This document shows, in pieces, positions 31,336-38,774 of a stretch of DNA of 64,000 bases. The notes beneath the pieces were generated by a model. It ran no database searches. It worked only from the letters and a program-made list of their open reading frames with translations, and was not told the DNA's origin. Both the position numbers and the translations under genes were made by a program. Numbering within the stretch: the stretch's first letter is position 1; each line of letters starts with the position of its first letter. The DNA comes from Eilatimonas milleporae (GTDB lineage Bacteria > Pseudomonadota > Alphaproteobacteria > Sphingomonadales > Kordiimonadaceae): positions 248,001 through 312,000 of the forward strand of contig NZ_REFR01000009.1 in NCBI RefSeq assembly GCF_003688555.1. Reading direction: 5' to 3'.

Positions 31336-31860
31336 ATGGAACAGACCGCACCCGGAACAGGGAACACGGCTGTCAGGCGCGGGTCCCGCACCGGCAGGGC
31401 GCGCACCGGCATCGCCGCGTCCCTGGCGGCGGCGACAGTGCTGGCGGCGTGCCAGGCGGGCGGCGACCCGCAAACCGTGCTGGAGGCGGAAAATCTGAAA
31501 AAAGCGGTCCATTGCATGGAATTGCTGGAAAAGCATCACGACCTGGAGACGGCGGGCCGGGAGTGTTTCACCGACACCTATATCCAGCACACGCCGTGGC
31601 TGCCCGACGGGAAAGAGGCGGTGCTGGAGGCGTTCGCCAGACGACTGGAACGGAATCCGGAAAAAACCATCGACATCAAGCGCACGGCGGCCGACGGCGA
31701 CCTGGTGTGGATCCATCTGCATTCCAAACGGTCGGCGGACGATGTGCTGGGCAATGCGGTCATCAATATTTTCCGCATGGAAAACGGCCGCTTCGCCGAA
31801 CACTGGAATGTGGTGCAGCGGGTGCCGGAAGACTCCGCCAACGACAACACGATGTTTTAG
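31336..31860 (+). CDS. Lipoprotein with SnoaL/NTF2-like domain
   Basis: A 174-residue protein. The N-terminus has a basic stretch, a hydrophobic segment and a lipobox ending VLAACQ, so it is probably a lipoprotein. Residues ~55-170 form a SnoaL-like fold (CFTDTYIQHTPWLPDGKEAV, then AADGDLVWIHLHSK, then NIFRMENGRFAEHWNVVQRV). Such domains bind or isomerise small molecules, but active residues cannot be assigned here. GGAGAG upstream supports ATG 31336. It lies just outside the recognisable prophage and is likely a chromosomal gene. Confidence 0.75.
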   Translation: MEQTAPGTGNTAVRRGSRTGRARTGIAASLAAATVLAACQAGGDPQTVLEAENLKKAVHCMELLEKHHDLETAGRECFTDTYIQHTPWLPDGKEAVLEAFARRLERNPEKTIDIKRTAADGDLVWIHLHSKRSADDVLGNAVINIFRMENGRFAEHWNVVQRVPEDSANDNTMF

Positions 31861-31959
31861 AAAAAGGGGGGCTAGCGAAGATTTTCCGGCCGCCGGAGCG
31901 CCGCGCTGACCTGTACCGGCATCCGGTTATGGCGACACCGGCCGGCTTCCGTTTTCGGC

Positions 31960-32247
31960 CTATACGGCCGCAAGGGGCCTGATGGCGCTGTAGTCTTTCG
32001 CGTGCGCGTCTTCGGCAACGGATATGTCATACCGCTGCTGAAGGTTCATCCAGAATTGCGGCGTGGTTTTGAAGACCTTGCCAAGCCGGAACGCCAGATC
32101 CGTCGTGATCTGGCGCTTTTCGGCTGTAATGGCGTTGATGGTTGTATGGGACACCCCGATATGTTCCGCCAACCGGCGGGCGCTGATATCAAGCGGCCCC
32201 ATGAACTCCTCGCGGAGAATTTCACCGGGGTGTGTTCTGATACGCAT
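31960..32247 (-). CDS. higA: HigA-family antitoxin (higBA-3)
   Basis: A 95-residue HTH antitoxin: MRIRTHPGEILREEFMGPLD, then RRLAEHIGVSHTTINAITAE as the helix-turn-helix, and TPQFWMNLQQRYDISVAEDA at the end. It neutralises HigB-3 and represses the operon. It follows the toxin gene after 9 bases. It closely resembles HigA-1 in length and order, so the two modules share a recent ancestor, but the operator sequences differ. Confidence 0.9.
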   Translation of the reverse strand: MRIRTHPGEILREEFMGPLDISARRLAEHIGVSHTTINAITAEKRQITTDLAFRLGKVFKTTPQFWMNLQQRYDISVAEDAHAKDYSAIRPLAAV

Positions 32248-32256
32248 GACGTCCTC

Positions 32257-32535
32257 CTAGTGATAATCAACAGTCTCAACATCATGAGCGTTCTTGTCGC
32301 GCCACACAAAGCAAAGGCGGAACTGCTTGTTGACGCGGATGCCATGCTGCCCGGCCCGGTCGCCTTTCAGCTTCTCAAGATGATTGCTGGGCGGCGACTT
32401 AAGGTCTTCGAGCGCATGAGCGCCATCGAGCATATCCAGCTTGCGGGCGCCTGCTTTTTTAAGTGACGAAAAGCGGCGGGATGTTCCAGTCCTGAAAAGC
32501 CGTTCTGTCTCATCGCACTTAAAGCTCTTGATCAT
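32257..32535 (-). CDS. higB: HigB-family toxin (higBA-3)
   Basis: A 92-residue mRNA interferase. It has MIKSFKCDETERLFRTGTSR at the start, LEKLKGDRAGQHGIRVNKQF in the core and HDVETVDYH at the end, almost the same plan as HigB-1. ATG 32535 matches the family; the frame extends further upstream without support. A clear palindrome lies 10 bases before it. It is outside the phage genes but within 3 kb of the probable prophage end. Confidence 0.9.
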   Translation of the reverse strand: MIKSFKCDETERLFRTGTSRRFSSLKKAGARKLDMLDGAHALEDLKSPPSNHLEKLKGDRAGQHGIRVNKQFRLCFVWRDKNAHDVETVDYH

Positions 32536-32545
32536 GTTGGAACAA

Positions 32546-32564
32546 TGGAACGAGGTACGTTCCA
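32546..32564. promoter_or_regulatory. Operator palindrome upstream of higBA-3
   Basis: TGGAACG AGGTA CGTTCCA, a perfect 7-bp inverted repeat just upstream of the toxin start. A further half-site (GGAACA at 32539-32544) lies next to it. Likely HigA-3 binding site. Confidence 0.72.
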
Positions 32565-32755
32565 TACCAAGAGGCACCCATGCGCCGCCAGGACAAAACA
32601 TCCCGTGACATCAACATCTGTGAAAGAGAGCAAACAACGGATTCCATAATTTCCAAAGCGCACCACCAAAGGGTGACCAAATACGGGATTGTCCTGATGT
32701 TCTTATTTTGTTCTCATCGCGGTCATCAATGATTCAAAATCGGGAACGGCAGAGA

Positions 32756-33004
32756 ATGGCTTATGAATTACACTTGAAGGACTATGAGGACGGCTACAGA
32801 TTCGAGGGGCGCTGCCGCTGCGGGCACGAACGCCGCTACAGCTGGGCAGACTTGCGGGGGCTGCCGGGGGTGCATGACCGGTCCTACATCGCGGCGGATG
32901 TGCAGCCGCGCATCAGATGCACCGCCTGCGGCAACCATACTGTGCGTCTGCGGGTGATCCGCGATCAGGGCGGGCGGCACCACTGGGTCGGCGGCATGCC
33001 GTAG
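32756..33004 (+). CDS. Small zinc-ribbon-like protein, unknown
   Basis: An 82-residue protein, MAYELHLKDYEDGYRFEGRC at the start. Two Cys pairs (CRCGH at residues ~20-24 and CTACGNH near 62) form a CxC...CxxC zinc-ribbon-like arrangement. Around them are RYSWADLRGLPGVHD and HTVRLRVIRDQGG. The family is not recognised; such small ribbons often bind nucleic acid or a protein partner. The ATG at 32756 is used; an upstream TTG is less likely. It stands between higBA-3 and the M50 protease. Confidence 0.62.
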   Translation: MAYELHLKDYEDGYRFEGRCRCGHERRYSWADLRGLPGVHDRSYIAADVQPRIRCTACGNHTVRLRVIRDQGGRHHWVGGMP

Positions 33005-33068
33005 CCCCGGTGCGGACGGCGCACAGGATGACGGCCCCGGCCTGTGAACACGGGTGGACAGACGCTTG

Positions 33069-33116
33069 TGGGCAGACGTTTATGGGCAGACGTTTATGGG
33101 CAGACGTTTATGGGCA
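33069..33116 (+). repeat. 14-bp tandem repeat, non-coding
   Basis: GGGCAGACGTTTAT repeated about three and a half times, 100 bases upstream of the M50 protease gene. Confidence 0.85.
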
Positions 33117-33215
33117 GGGGCACCATGGACACGTCCGCGCGATCCGCTAGACTGGCCGCCGTCAGGCCGGTGATGTGCCGGTCTGTGACACGGCGCGCAA
33201 GGGGGGACAAGGGTC

Positions 33216-34388
33216 ATGTTCGGCAAGGCGATACCGCTGTTCAGAGTGCTCGGTTTTTCGGTCAGCATGGATATCAGCTGGCTGTTCATCGCCCTGTTCA
33301 TCACCTGGTCGCTGGCCGGCGGCCTGTTTCCCGCCTATTTCCCCGGCCTGACGGCGGCCACCTATTGGTGGATGGGGATCGCCGGGGCGTTCGGCCTGTT
33401 TTTCTCGCTGGTCCTGCACGAGCTGTCCCATTCGGTGGTGGCCAGGGCATACGGCCTGCCGATCCGGGGCATCACGCTGTTCCTGTTCGGCGGCGTCGCG
33501 GAAATGGAGGACGAACCGCCGACGGCGAAGGCGGAATTTCTCATGGCCCTTGCCGGGCCGGTGGCCAGCGCCGTTCTCAGCCTGGGCTTTTACCTGCTCG
33601 GCACTCTGGGCGGTGGCGGGGGCGGGCCGGAGAGCCTTTCAGAGAACGGCACACAGGGCGGCTGGCCGGTGCCGGCGGTGGGCGTGGCGTGGTATCTGGC
33701 GTATCTGAACGGATTGCTGGCGGCCTTCAACATCATCCCGGCCTTTCCTCTGGACGGCGGGCGGATGCTGCGCGCGGCCCTGTGGGCGCGCTGGGCGGAC
33801 CTGCGGCGGGCCACCCGCGCGGCGGCGCGCATCGGCACCGCCTTCAGCTATGTGCTGATCGGCCTCGGGGTGATGAATATCCTGTCGGGCCATGTGGTCG
33901 GCGGCCTGTGGTGGTGCCTGATCGGCCTGTTTCTCAAAGGGGCGGCGGGCGCGTCCTATTATCAGGTGATGGTCCGCCGCGCGCTGGAAGGCGAGCCGGT
34001 CGCCCGTTTCATGACCCGCGATCCGGTGACGGTGTCGCCCGATATCACCGTGCGCCGGTTTCTGGATGACCATGTCTACCGTCATTATCACGACATGTTT
34101 CCGGTGTGCGACAACGGGCGGCTGCTGGGCTGCATCACCACCCGCCATATCCGGGACGTGGCGAAAGACGACTGGGACCGCACCACCGTCGCCGCCCTGT
34201 GCGACCCCTGCACGCCCGACAACACGGTGGACGCGGGCGAGGATGCCATGAAGGCGATTGCCCGCATGCAGCGCAGCGGCAACAGCCGGCTCATGGTCAC
34301 GGACGGCCCCCGGCTGGCCGGGATCATCGTCCTGAAGGACATGCTGGACCTGATGGCCCTGAAAATCGATCTGGAAGCACCCGACTGA
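33216..34388 (+). CDS. Site-2-type M50 membrane protease with CBS domains
   Basis: A 390-residue intramembrane zinc protease. Residues 1-230 are the membrane part with HELSH (68-72) giving two zinc His and the catalytic Glu, and NIIPAFPLDGGRML near residue 171 giving the zinc Asp. Residues ~265-385 hold two CBS motifs (VARFMTRDPVTVSPDITVRR, then MLVTDGPRLAGIIVLKDM-like), which in this subgroup bind adenine nucleotides and may gate activity. Proteins of this kind occur widely in bacteria and archaea, where substrates are mostly unknown. GGGGGACAAGG upstream supports the start. Confidence 0.88.
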   Translation: MFGKAIPLFRVLGFSVSMDISWLFIALFITWSLAGGLFPAYFPGLTAATYWWMGIAGAFGLFFSLVLHELSHSVVARAYGLPIRGITLFLFGGVAEMEDEPPTAKAEFLMALAGPVASAVLSLGFYLLGTLGGGGGGPESLSENGTQGGWPVPAVGVAWYLAYLNGLLAAFNIIPAFPLDGGRMLRAALWARWADLRRATRAAARIGTAFSYVLIGLGVMNILSGHVVGGLWWCLIGLFLKGAAGASYYQVMVRRALEGEPVARFMTRDPVTVSPDITVRRFLDDHVYRHYHDMFPVCDNGRLLGCITTRHIRDVAKDDWDRTTVAALCDPCTPDNTVDAGEDAMKAIARMQRSGNSRLMVTDGPRLAGIIVLKDMLDLMALKIDLEAPD

Positions 34389-34582
34389 CCGCCCGGACGC
34401 GCGCCCGGCGTCTCTGGTACCTCTCGCATCTGTGGCATCTGTGGGGACCATGTCCCCCGAAGCGCCGGCAACCCGCACCGCCCGAGCGCCACCCGCCCCG
34501 CGACCGGCCCCCCATGAGTCCCATGCTCCAATGCAACCCGGCGCAAATCCGCCAGGGACACCTGCCAGAAACACCCGCAAGC

Positions 34583-34634
34583 GGCGGATTCCACTTGCAA
34601 ATATTCCGCACCGGCGCGGCAAGACCACGGTCCG
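34583..34634 (+). repeat. Direct repeat flanking RiPP cluster, left copy
   Basis: GGCGGATTCCA...CAAATATTCCGCACCGG...CGGCAAGACCACGGT, about 52 bases, matching 45773-45823 with a handful of differences. The copies are 11.2 kb apart, one outside each end of the cluster. Confidence 0.8.
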
Positions 34635-34808
34635 CCGGGCATGGGCCCGCAGGCAAGACCCGACAACCGCTCGGATCAGGCCCGGTATGACCCGCGAACC
34701 TGAAGACGGCGGCATCCGGCCGGCGTGAAAGCATGGACGCGGCTTCATGCCGACTGTTTGATTACAATTGAAACTTGTTTAACAGATTAAAACTATCAAA
34801 AATTGCGC

Positions 34809-34837
34809 TTGATTTGCAAGAACATTACGCGTAAAGT
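34809..34837 (+). promoter_or_regulatory. Candidate promoter of RiPP cluster
   Basis: TTGATT (34809-34814), 17-base spacer, TAAAGT (34832-34837), in the AT-rich stretch 125 bases before the precursor start. It is the best sigma-70-like match seen there, but not strong. Confidence 0.35.
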
Positions 34838-34961
34838 TTATCGCGGAGCGTGCAATACAGGCCGACCAAGCGCGTGCATCGACTGCGCGTCAATCCACGC
34901 TCCGGTTTGTACGGCCACGGACAGGAGTATGTGCCACAATCCCAACCGAAAGAGGCTACCC

Positions 34962-35108
34962 ATGAATGAAATGATCAATGTACAGGAAGATACCTCTGAA
35001 GAAACAAGCATTTGGTCCATTGAAGTTGTGGACACGGATGAGGCTGTCGAAGACGGCGAAGAGGTTGCATTCGTTTTGCGCTCGTCCACAAGCTGCACGT
35101 CCTGCTAG
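34962..35108 (+). CDS. TOMM (azole RiPP) precursor peptide
   Basis: A 48-residue precursor. AGAGG six bases before the ATG gives a good ribosome binding site. Residues 1-40 are a very acidic leader (about 15 Asp/Glu) with WSIEVVDTDEAVEDGEEVAF; the last eight residues are SSTSCTSC. All eight are Ser, Thr or Cys, the substrates for azoline formation by YcaO cyclodehydratases. The change from acidic leader to a pure Ser/Thr/Cys tail, directly ahead of YcaO/SagB genes, makes the role clear. The cleavage site is not known; after Arg40 is possible. No second copy of the precursor was found nearby. A strong stem-loop follows 13 bases after the stop. Confidence 0.87.
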   Translation: MNEMINVQEDTSEETSIWSIEVVDTDEAVEDGEEVAFVLRSSTSCTSC

Positions 35109-35121
35109 AATTCCGGACTCA

Positions 35122-35145
35122 GGGGGATAAAAACCTTTATCCCCC
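35122..35145 (+). terminator. Stem-loop between precursor and transporter genes
   Basis: Perfect 10-bp stem GGGGGATAAA (35122-35131) with TTTATCCCCC (35136-35145) and loop AACC. No long T-run follows, so it is more likely an attenuator or mRNA stabiliser that keeps precursor mRNA in excess over the enzyme genes. Confidence 0.7.
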
Positions 35146-35209
35146 CATATCTAAACTTTTAGATGCAATCTGTCCTATCAACATTTAGATCATAGAGATA
35201 CCGCCTTGG

Positions 35210-36220
35210 TTGAAGAAAAGAAAAGCGGTGCCGGCCGGCGCCGCAGGCCGTGACGGTCGGGCCATGACGGTCATGGACAACATCGCCGAGGGCGCGGTCA
35301 CGGCTGTCATGCTGGCTGATTTCTCCTTCGGTTACACTCCAAACGAGCTGACACTGGATCGACTGACCCTGTCCATCACGGAGGGTGAAACGGTGGCGTT
35401 GATCGGATCAAACGGCTCCGGCAAGTCCACGCTGCTGAAATGCATGGGCGGCTTGCTTGAGCGCAGCGGCCGGACCTCCATTCGCGTGAACGGCACAATC
35501 GGCTTTCTGCCCCAGGACAATTGGCTCGATCCCTATGCAACCGGGCGTGCGATGCTTCAGTTGCAGGCCCGGCTTGGCGGGACCGTGCTGAACTGGCGGG
35601 ATTCTGCTTTTGTGGACTGGCTGGAAAATCTTGGCACTGCACCGCTGCTGAACAAGCGTGTCATGACGATGTCGGGCGGGCAGCAACGCCGCCTGGCACT
35701 GGCGGCGGCCCTGATATCGCGTCCGGATATCCTGCTGATGGATGAGCCGACCAACGATCTTGACGCCCAGGCACGGACGGAGCTTTGGGCGCATTTGTCG
35801 CGATCATCCCCCTGGCGCCCGAAAACAGTGATTTTCATCAGCCATGATTTTGACGAAGTGTCCGCACGGGCGACGCGTGTGCTGGCCTTGAAACAGGGAC
35901 GCATCGCCGCGGACGGCTCGCCCCAGGCGTTGATCGCCGACGTCGGCGAGATAACCATGATCCTTGAATCGCAAACAGTGGAGACGGACTGGCCGACGCT
36001 GCTGGCCGCCCTGCCCGCAGCGCGCACCCTGCGGGTCAACGCATCGCAGTACCGGCTGTTTCTGGACGGCCCGGTGGCCGAAGACCGGCTGTCGGCGGCC
36101 TTTCACGCGAGTGCGGCGGCAAGTGTCCAGCTTTCCATACGTCCGGCGGATTTGAGCGACTATTATTTCCTGCGCCTCGATCCCCCGGCGCAGACGAAAC
36201 GAGACGGGGAGACGGTTTGA
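35210..36220 (+). CDS. ABC transporter ATP-binding protein (RiPP export/immunity)
   Basis: A 336-residue ATPase if read from TTG 35210; ATG at 35264 or 35309 would start closer to the domain. It has Walker A GSNGSGKST (~65-73), a Q-loop region, the signature MSGGQQRRLALAAALISR (~154), Walker B ILLMDEPTNDLD (~173) and an H-loop ISHDFDE. The C-terminal ~100 residues follow the ATPase core and may contact the partner. It pairs with the permease two bases downstream and probably exports the modified peptide or protects the producer. It lies just after the stem-loop, first gene of the processing operon. Confidence 0.87.
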   Translation: MKKRKAVPAGAAGRDGRAMTVMDNIAEGAVTAVMLADFSFGYTPNELTLDRLTLSITEGETVALIGSNGSGKSTLLKCMGGLLERSGRTSIRVNGTIGFLPQDNWLDPYATGRAMLQLQARLGGTVLNWRDSAFVDWLENLGTAPLLNKRVMTMSGGQQRRLALAAALISRPDILLMDEPTNDLDAQARTELWAHLSRSSPWRPKTVIFISHDFDEVSARATRVLALKQGRIAADGSPQALIADVGEITMILESQTVETDWPTLLAALPAARTLRVNASQYRLFLDGPVAEDRLSAAFHASAAASVQLSIRPADLSDYYFLRLDPPAQTKRDGETV

Positions 36221-36221
36221 C

Positions 36222-36983
36222 ATGTCGGCCTTTGCCACCATTTTCAATCGCAACTTCGTCTCCACATGGTCCGCGCCGATATGGATTTTCGTTGCCTTGC
36301 TGCAACCTTTTTTCTGGGTTTTCGTGTTCGGGCAGCTTTTCAAGCCCGTGCCCGTTGTCCACCGGGGCCAGGTTTTCGATTATCTGAGCTATTTCGGCCC
36401 CGGAATCCTTGCCGCGACAACAGTGTTCGGGGCGTTGTGGGCAGGCATCGGCTTCGGCATGGATCGCAAATCCGGAATGCTGAGCCGGTTCCGCCTGGCC
36501 TGCAAGTCGGACGGAACGATCCTGGCCGCCTATGTCCTGCAATCGCTGTCCGGCGTCCTCGCGCAGGCCGGCGTCGTTTTCCTGCTGATCGGGTATTTGG
36601 GGGCCGGCCTGAACTGGTCCATGGGCAGCCTGTTTCAGGCTTTCTGCTGCGTCACGTTGCTGGCATTCACCATATCGGCGCTGTCGCACCTGCTGGTCGT
36701 CGTCATTCCGGACGAAATGGCACTGATCCATATCAACGGATTTGTCTCGCTGCCGCTTCTGTTTCTGTCCAGCGTCCTGTTTCCCATATCGGACAGTCCC
36801 GGCTGGCTGCGAACGCTGGCGCAGGCCAACCCGCTGCATCACGCCGCCGAAATCCTGAGAGTCGTCCTGATCGACGGCTATGACAGCACCCATTTGTCGG
36901 CCTATGTGGCGCTGCTGGGGGTGAGCGGGGCGCTGCTGTTCGGGCTCGCGGCATTTCTGTTCAAGCGGCAAAAGATCGCCTGA
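36222..36983 (+). CDS. ABC-2 type permease (RiPP export/immunity)
   Basis: A 253-residue inner-membrane permease of the ABC-2 kind. About six hydrophobic segments can be seen, among them PIWIFVALLQPFFWVFVFGQ, FGPGILAATTVFGALWAGIG, GVVFLLIGYLGAGL-like and SLPLLFLSSVLFPISDSP, the last being typical for ABC-2 permeases, ahead of ANPLHHAAEILRVVLIDGY. It starts one base after the ATPase stop, so the two form one transporter. The substrate is presumably the azole peptide. Confidence 0.86.
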   Translation: MSAFATIFNRNFVSTWSAPIWIFVALLQPFFWVFVFGQLFKPVPVVHRGQVFDYLSYFGPGILAATTVFGALWAGIGFGMDRKSGMLSRFRLACKSDGTILAAYVLQSLSGVLAQAGVVFLLIGYLGAGLNWSMGSLFQAFCCVTLLAFTISALSHLLVVVIPDEMALIHINGFVSLPLLFLSSVLFPISDSPGWLRTLAQANPLHHAAEILRVVLIDGYDSTHLSAYVALLGVSGALLFGLAAFLFKRQKIA

Positions 36984-36995
36984 GAGGGACGGAGC

Positions 36996-37937
36996 ATGTT
37001 TAACGGACTGGCCTTCACGCTCAACGAAGATGTCTGGTGCCTGCCCTCGCAGGAAGGGCTGATCATCGGATCGGGCGACCGTGTCACCAAGCTGATGCGC
37101 TGCAATCCGAAGGTTTTCGACGTGGTCAGGAGCATACGCGCCGCCCTTGCCGGCGGTCCCGCCGCACTTGAGCGTATTGCCGGCGCGCAGAAGGCCGCCG
37201 TCCCCAACGGCGTGCTGGAGGATATCCTCGGCAGGCTCCTGGAATGCGGCGTCATCAGCATCGACCCCCCGGCATCAAAGCCGACCGGCCGGCAAGAAAC
37301 CGCCCTGTCCGTTGCGGTCTTCACCGATGAAACGCTGAAACCGTTTCTTGAACGGGCGTTCGAGGGAGCCGGTCAGGACGGACTGGACTGGGCATGCACA
37401 TGGTTCGACTGCGCCGACAGCGCCGAGGTGTCGGGGCAATCGCTGTCAGAGGTCACGGTAGCCGTCGGCTGTGCCTCGAACACACTGGCGCGGATCAAAC
37501 ATTTTCCCGGCCTGAACACAGCCTGCCTTCAGGCCGGACGCCCCCTGCTGCTGACATATTGCGACGGGGAAAAGGCACTGGTCGGCCCGTTCGTGTTTCC
37601 CGGAGAATCAGCCTGTTACCGCTGCATGGAAATCCGCGAACAGGCAAACACGCCCACGCCCCGTCACCACCAGTTGGTTCGCTCCCGCATTGAAGAGATC
37701 AACGTTCGGTCTTCTCCTCGGCCATCGCGCGCCTGCATGGAAGACGCGGCGTCAATGCTGGTCAATGAGCTATCCTCCTTCGCGACCAGGCGGCGCGTGC
37801 CGGCAAGCTACAAGGCGGTGGTGGAGCGCCGGGCCAGCACGCTCTCGTCCGTGTCCCGGCCGCTGCTGCGCATGCCCCTTTGCGACGCCTGCGGGAATTT
37901 TGTCACCCGGCCGCGCGTGGCCGCATGGGCGGTGTGA
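36996..37937 (+). CDS. TOMM leader-binding (ocin-ThiF-like) Zn protein
   Basis: A 313-residue partner protein of YcaO cyclodehydratases. Residues ~1-95 look like the RiPP recognition element, a small winged helix that grips the leader (LNEDVWCLPSQEGLIIGSGD, then LGRLLECGVISIDPP). Two Cys pairs, C207-x2-C210 (CYRC) and C296-x2-C299 (CDAC), form the structural zinc site of E1-like/ThiF-derived C or F proteins. There is no ATP-binding motif of active E1 enzymes. It presents the precursor to one or both YcaO proteins encoded 4-5 kb downstream. GGAG five bases upstream supports the ATG. Confidence 0.82.
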   Translation: MFNGLAFTLNEDVWCLPSQEGLIIGSGDRVTKLMRCNPKVFDVVRSIRAALAGGPAALERIAGAQKAAVPNGVLEDILGRLLECGVISIDPPASKPTGRQETALSVAVFTDETLKPFLERAFEGAGQDGLDWACTWFDCADSAEVSGQSLSEVTVAVGCASNTLARIKHFPGLNTACLQAGRPLLLTYCDGEKALVGPFVFPGESACYRCMEIREQANTPTPRHHQLVRSRIEEINVRSSPRPSRACMEDAASMLVNELSSFATRRRVPASYKAVVERRASTLSSVSRPLLRMPLCDACGNFVTRPRVAAWAV

Positions 37938-37945
37938 GGCGCGCG

Positions 37946-38770
37946 ATGATGGACAGCCCCCTCAACACCCGGCCGGAAGAGCGCGATACCGCGCCGGCGC
38001 TTGCCTATTTCAGCGATCCGGATCGTTTGCGTATCTACGACCGGTTCCAGTCCATTTTCCTGGCGCCGGGACGGCTGGCCTATATGGAACTGGCGCTCGC
38101 CAAGTTCGACCGACCGCCCGCGAGCGTGCTTGAGATCGGCTGCGGTCGCGGCGATCTGCTGCTGCTGCTGGCCGACCGCTTTCCCGACGCGCGGCTGACC
38201 GGCATCGATACCAGCCGGGACATGACGGAGGCCGCCGCCGACCGGCTCGGCGGCAGGGCGGAAATCCTGCATACGGACGTGGAGGGCCTGGGCGCCGACA
38301 TACCGGAAATCGACCTGGTCCTCGGATACTCGACCTTCCGGTTCTGGCGCGCACCCGCCCGCGAGCTGAAGCGTCTGGAGACACGATTGCGCCCCGGCGG
38401 GCTCGGCTATCTGACGGATCTGAGACGCGATATCGACCCGGACTTGCTGAAACAATTGACGCAGAAGGTGTCCGATACGTCCTTCCAGGCGCTGTTCCTG
38501 GCACAGGTCCGTTCCGCTTATTCGGCGGCCGAGGCGAGGGCCATTTTCGCCGACGCCGGCATCGGCGCGGGCGGCGTGAAGCTGGGCGGGTTCGGAGGCG
38601 CAGAGGTGCTGAGCCGGGCATCGTTTGATCTCATCCAACGGCACGAGCCGCTGTCAAAGGCCGTCTTCGCGCTGCGCAATCAGGGCTTCGGCATATCGAA
38701 GGCCATGGACACGATGATGCATATTTATCTTTACGGCAAACCGGCCGACGGGCCCCGGAACAGCCGGTGA
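37946..38770 (+). CDS. Class I SAM-dependent methyltransferase
   Basis: A 274-residue methyltransferase. The SAM site is VLEIGCGRGDLLLLLADRFP near residue 55 with LTGIDTS following, and a motif-II-like DLVLGYSTFRFW further on. GAGG six bases before ATG 37946 favours that start (37949 is also possible). It lies 8 bases after the leader-binding gene. In azole RiPPs such enzymes methylate the N-terminus or a side chain; in this cluster the target is open. Residues ~205-274 probably form a substrate cap. Confidence 0.8.
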   Translation: MMDSPLNTRPEERDTAPALAYFSDPDRLRIYDRFQSIFLAPGRLAYMELALAKFDRPPASVLEIGCGRGDLLLLLADRFPDARLTGIDTSRDMTEAAADRLGGRAEILHTDVEGLGADIPEIDLVLGYSTFRFWRAPARELKRLETRLRPGGLGYLTDLRRDIDPDLLKQLTQKVSDTSFQALFLAQVRSAYSAAEARAIFADAGIGAGGVKLGGFGGAEVLSRASFDLIQRHEPLSKAVFALRNQGFGISKAMDTMMHIYLYGKPADGPRNSR

Positions 38771-38774
38771 CGCG

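Larger units (their letters stand above)
34389..34961. other. Gap left of the RiPP cluster
   Basis: About 570 bases. It contains the left flanking repeat (34583-34634) and, from ~34750, an AT-rich stretch that probably carries the cluster promoter. No coding frame is supported. Confidence 0.6.

Noticed and set aside
31260..32750. Prophage right attachment site
   Set aside because: Phage genes end near 31 kb, but the left end is outside the window, so no att repeat can be matched.
33069..33116. CRISPR-like repeat array
   Set aside because: Direct 14-bp repeats without spacers and no cas genes; a simple tandem repeat.
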